NCBI GenBank assembly: GCA_031316255.1
Contig: JALDQW010000001.1
Span: 2,079,485 to 2,143,484 of the forward strand
Reading direction: 5' to 3'
DNA length: 64,000 nucleotides
DNA from: Nitrosomonas sp.
GTDB lineage: Bacteria > Pseudomonadota > Gammaproteobacteria > Burkholderiales > Nitrosomonadaceae
How positions within the stretch are numbered: position 1 is the first letter of the stretch; each line of letters opens with the position of its first letter. Of the stretch, positions 62,848-64,000 are shown piece after piece. The translations under genes and the position numbers were made by a program. The notes under the pieces were generated by a model that was not told where the DNA came from, searched no databases, and saw nothing but the letters and a program-made list of their open reading frames with translations.

Positions 62848-64000
62848 TCGAATAGCACAGCGTATTACGCATGCGTTTTTAGTATTTGGAGCCGCATTAA
62901 CACTGATGCTTGGACTGAGTTTTGTGGCTGCATTGAAATCTACTGAAACCAACATGCTTGATGACATATTACATGCTGAGCTTGATCAATTCCGCCTACA
63001 AGTTGAAACTGCGCGTTCACTTGGGTTGTTTCATTCGCGTACCACAATTATTTACGTAACACCGCTCGATAAAATATCCGACATGCCCGTACTTTTACGT
63101 GATCTGCCAGAAGGCATTCACGACGTGATGTATGAAGATCGAAACTATCGCGTACTGGTCAAGCATTATGATGGTATCCGTTACACCGTACAATTTGATG
63201 ATACGAATATCCACAAGCGTAAACAAGATTTTATCCATCTCGTTTGGTTGTGTTCGATACTCATGTTAATAATTGCATACGTTATCGGTTGGTGGGAAGC
63301 ACGCAAAGTCACCCAACCCATTACACAACTCGCCAACCATATCACTGCATCCCGAAACAAGCCAGAAATCCCCCTTAACTTGTCTGAGTTCAATAACGAC
63401 GATGAAATAAGTCTTCTGGCTCACGAAATACAGAGTACTCATGAAAAATTGCAAAAGCTTTTGATTCGCGAAAAAGAATTTGCGGGCAATGTCAGTCATG
63501 AATTAAGGACACCTGTTACCATCATTAGCTTGACTGCTGAAGTATTGGCTGCAAAACCAAATCTATCTACTATAGAACAGGAACGAATTCAGCGGATTCA
63601 ACGCGCAGTCGGCGAAATCTCTGAATTGATCGAAACTTTCTTGATTTTGGCGCAAATTTATAATGAATCGGATACCGCTCATTATTCTTATGAAATGGGA
63701 CCCATTGTATACAAAGTGATTGAACAGCAACGTGTATGGCTCGGTGACAAACCCATCGAAGTGAGGGTGGTAGAGACTGCTCATTTTAAAGTATCCGCAC
63801 CTGCGGGAATTCTCAGTGTTCTGGTTGCCAATCTGGTAAGAAATGCATTTCGATATACCGAACAGGGTATGATTACGGTGTCATTAACATCCAATCAACT
63901 CACAGTTGCTGACACTGGCGTTGGTATTGACGCCTGTATGCAAGAAAAAATATTTAATCGAAATGTGAACGACAAGTCGGACGATTCGAATAGAGTTAAG
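62840..64000 (+). CDS. Sensor histidine kinase, partial (continues past the window)
   Basis: The frame from MVNRIAQRITHAF stays open for 387 codons to the window end. Membrane helices at about 11-32 and 130-150 frame a periplasmic domain of about 100 residues. A HAMP-like linker (GWWEARKVTQPITQLANHI) leads to the HisKA domain with His220 in NVSHELRTPVTIIS, then N-box NLVRNAFRYTEQG (about 327) and G1 box ADTGVGID (about 359). The C-terminal G2 box lies beyond the window. It overlaps the response regulator gene and is its partner. Confidence 0.92.
   Translation, partial: MVNRIAQRITHAFLVFGAALTLMLGLSFVAALKSTETNMLDDILHAELDQFRLQVETARSLGLFHSRTTIIYVTPLDKISDMPVLLRDLPEGIHDVMYEDRNYRVLVKHYDGIRYTVQFDDTNIHKRKQDFIHLVWLCSILMLIIAYVIGWWEARKVTQPITQLANHITASRNKPEIPLNLSEFNNDDEISLLAHEIQSTHEKLQKLLIREKEFAGNVSHELRTPVTIISLTAEVLAAKPNLSTIEQERIQRIQRAVGEISELIETFLILAQIYNESDTAHYSYEMGPIVYKVIEQQRVWLGDKPIEVRVVETAHFKVSAPAGILSVLVANLVRNAFRYTEQGMITVSLTSNQLTVADTGVGIDACMQEKIFNRNVNDKSDDSNRVK

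Noticed and set aside
1..64000. CRISPR arrays, rRNA and tRNA genes
   Set aside because: No regularly spaced direct repeats with unique spacers and no recognisable tRNA or rRNA sequence were found by reading.

Overview
The window looks like the chromosome of an ammonia-oxidising betaproteobacterium of the Nitrosomonas type. This is inferred from gene content: a hemA-prfA-prmC-grxD block, a CADD-family p-aminobenzoate synthase of the kind described in Nitrosomonas europaea, an SmbP-like small metal-binding protein (also first described there), a TCA block with sucAB, and a PEP-CTERM protein. No amo, hao, rRNA or tRNA gene was seen, so the genus is an inference.

Layout. 1-9 kb is core metabolism: a cut-off secreted protein, hemA-prfA-prmC-grxD, a YqaA-like membrane protein, divergent metR/metE and the CADD enzyme, closed by a long perfect hairpin. 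9-32 kb is accessory: a 233-bp MITE, a PEP-CTERM protein running into a broken tyrosine-integrase remnant, then three minus-strand genes (TIR-nSTAND-FGE protein, FecR-TPR-outer-membrane-barrel protein, large secreted Calx-beta/Ca-binding protein). These are followed by an AbgT transporter, a seven-repeat Ig-like protein, a TPR-GNAT fusion, a Zur-ZnuD zinc pair sharing a palindromic operator, a glycerol facilitator, and Rhs and DUF1493 debris.

32-37 kb holds an LpxH-like phosphoesterase and a CHAD / ParA-like / SixA operon preceded by an excellent tandem Pho box, followed by a second, inverted copy of the MITE. 37-54 kb is mostly core: a PAS-GAF-GGDEF-EAL protein, an ABC exporter, lolD-lolC, a Ubi-type hydroxylase, dsbC, der, then sdhB-sdhE-gltA-sucA-sucB without sdhCDA or lpd.

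54-64 kb is an envelope-stress-like block: a periplasmic 16-residue-repeat protein, cardiolipin synthase, a helical exported protein whose signal peptide is out of frame at a run of seven A, a secreted helical protein, a SpoIIAA-like protein, HdeD, an SmbP-like protein, YfdX, and an OmpR-type two-component system whose kinase runs off the end. A GTTAA direct repeat with 11-bp period occurs three times between yfdX and the response regulator and three times upstream of the exported helical protein, suggesting one regulon.

The most interesting items are the TIR-nSTAND-FGE / FecR-TPR-barrel / Calx-beta cluster, the Pho-box-controlled CHAD-ParA-SixA operon, the Zur operator pair, the A7 frameshift and the paired MITEs.
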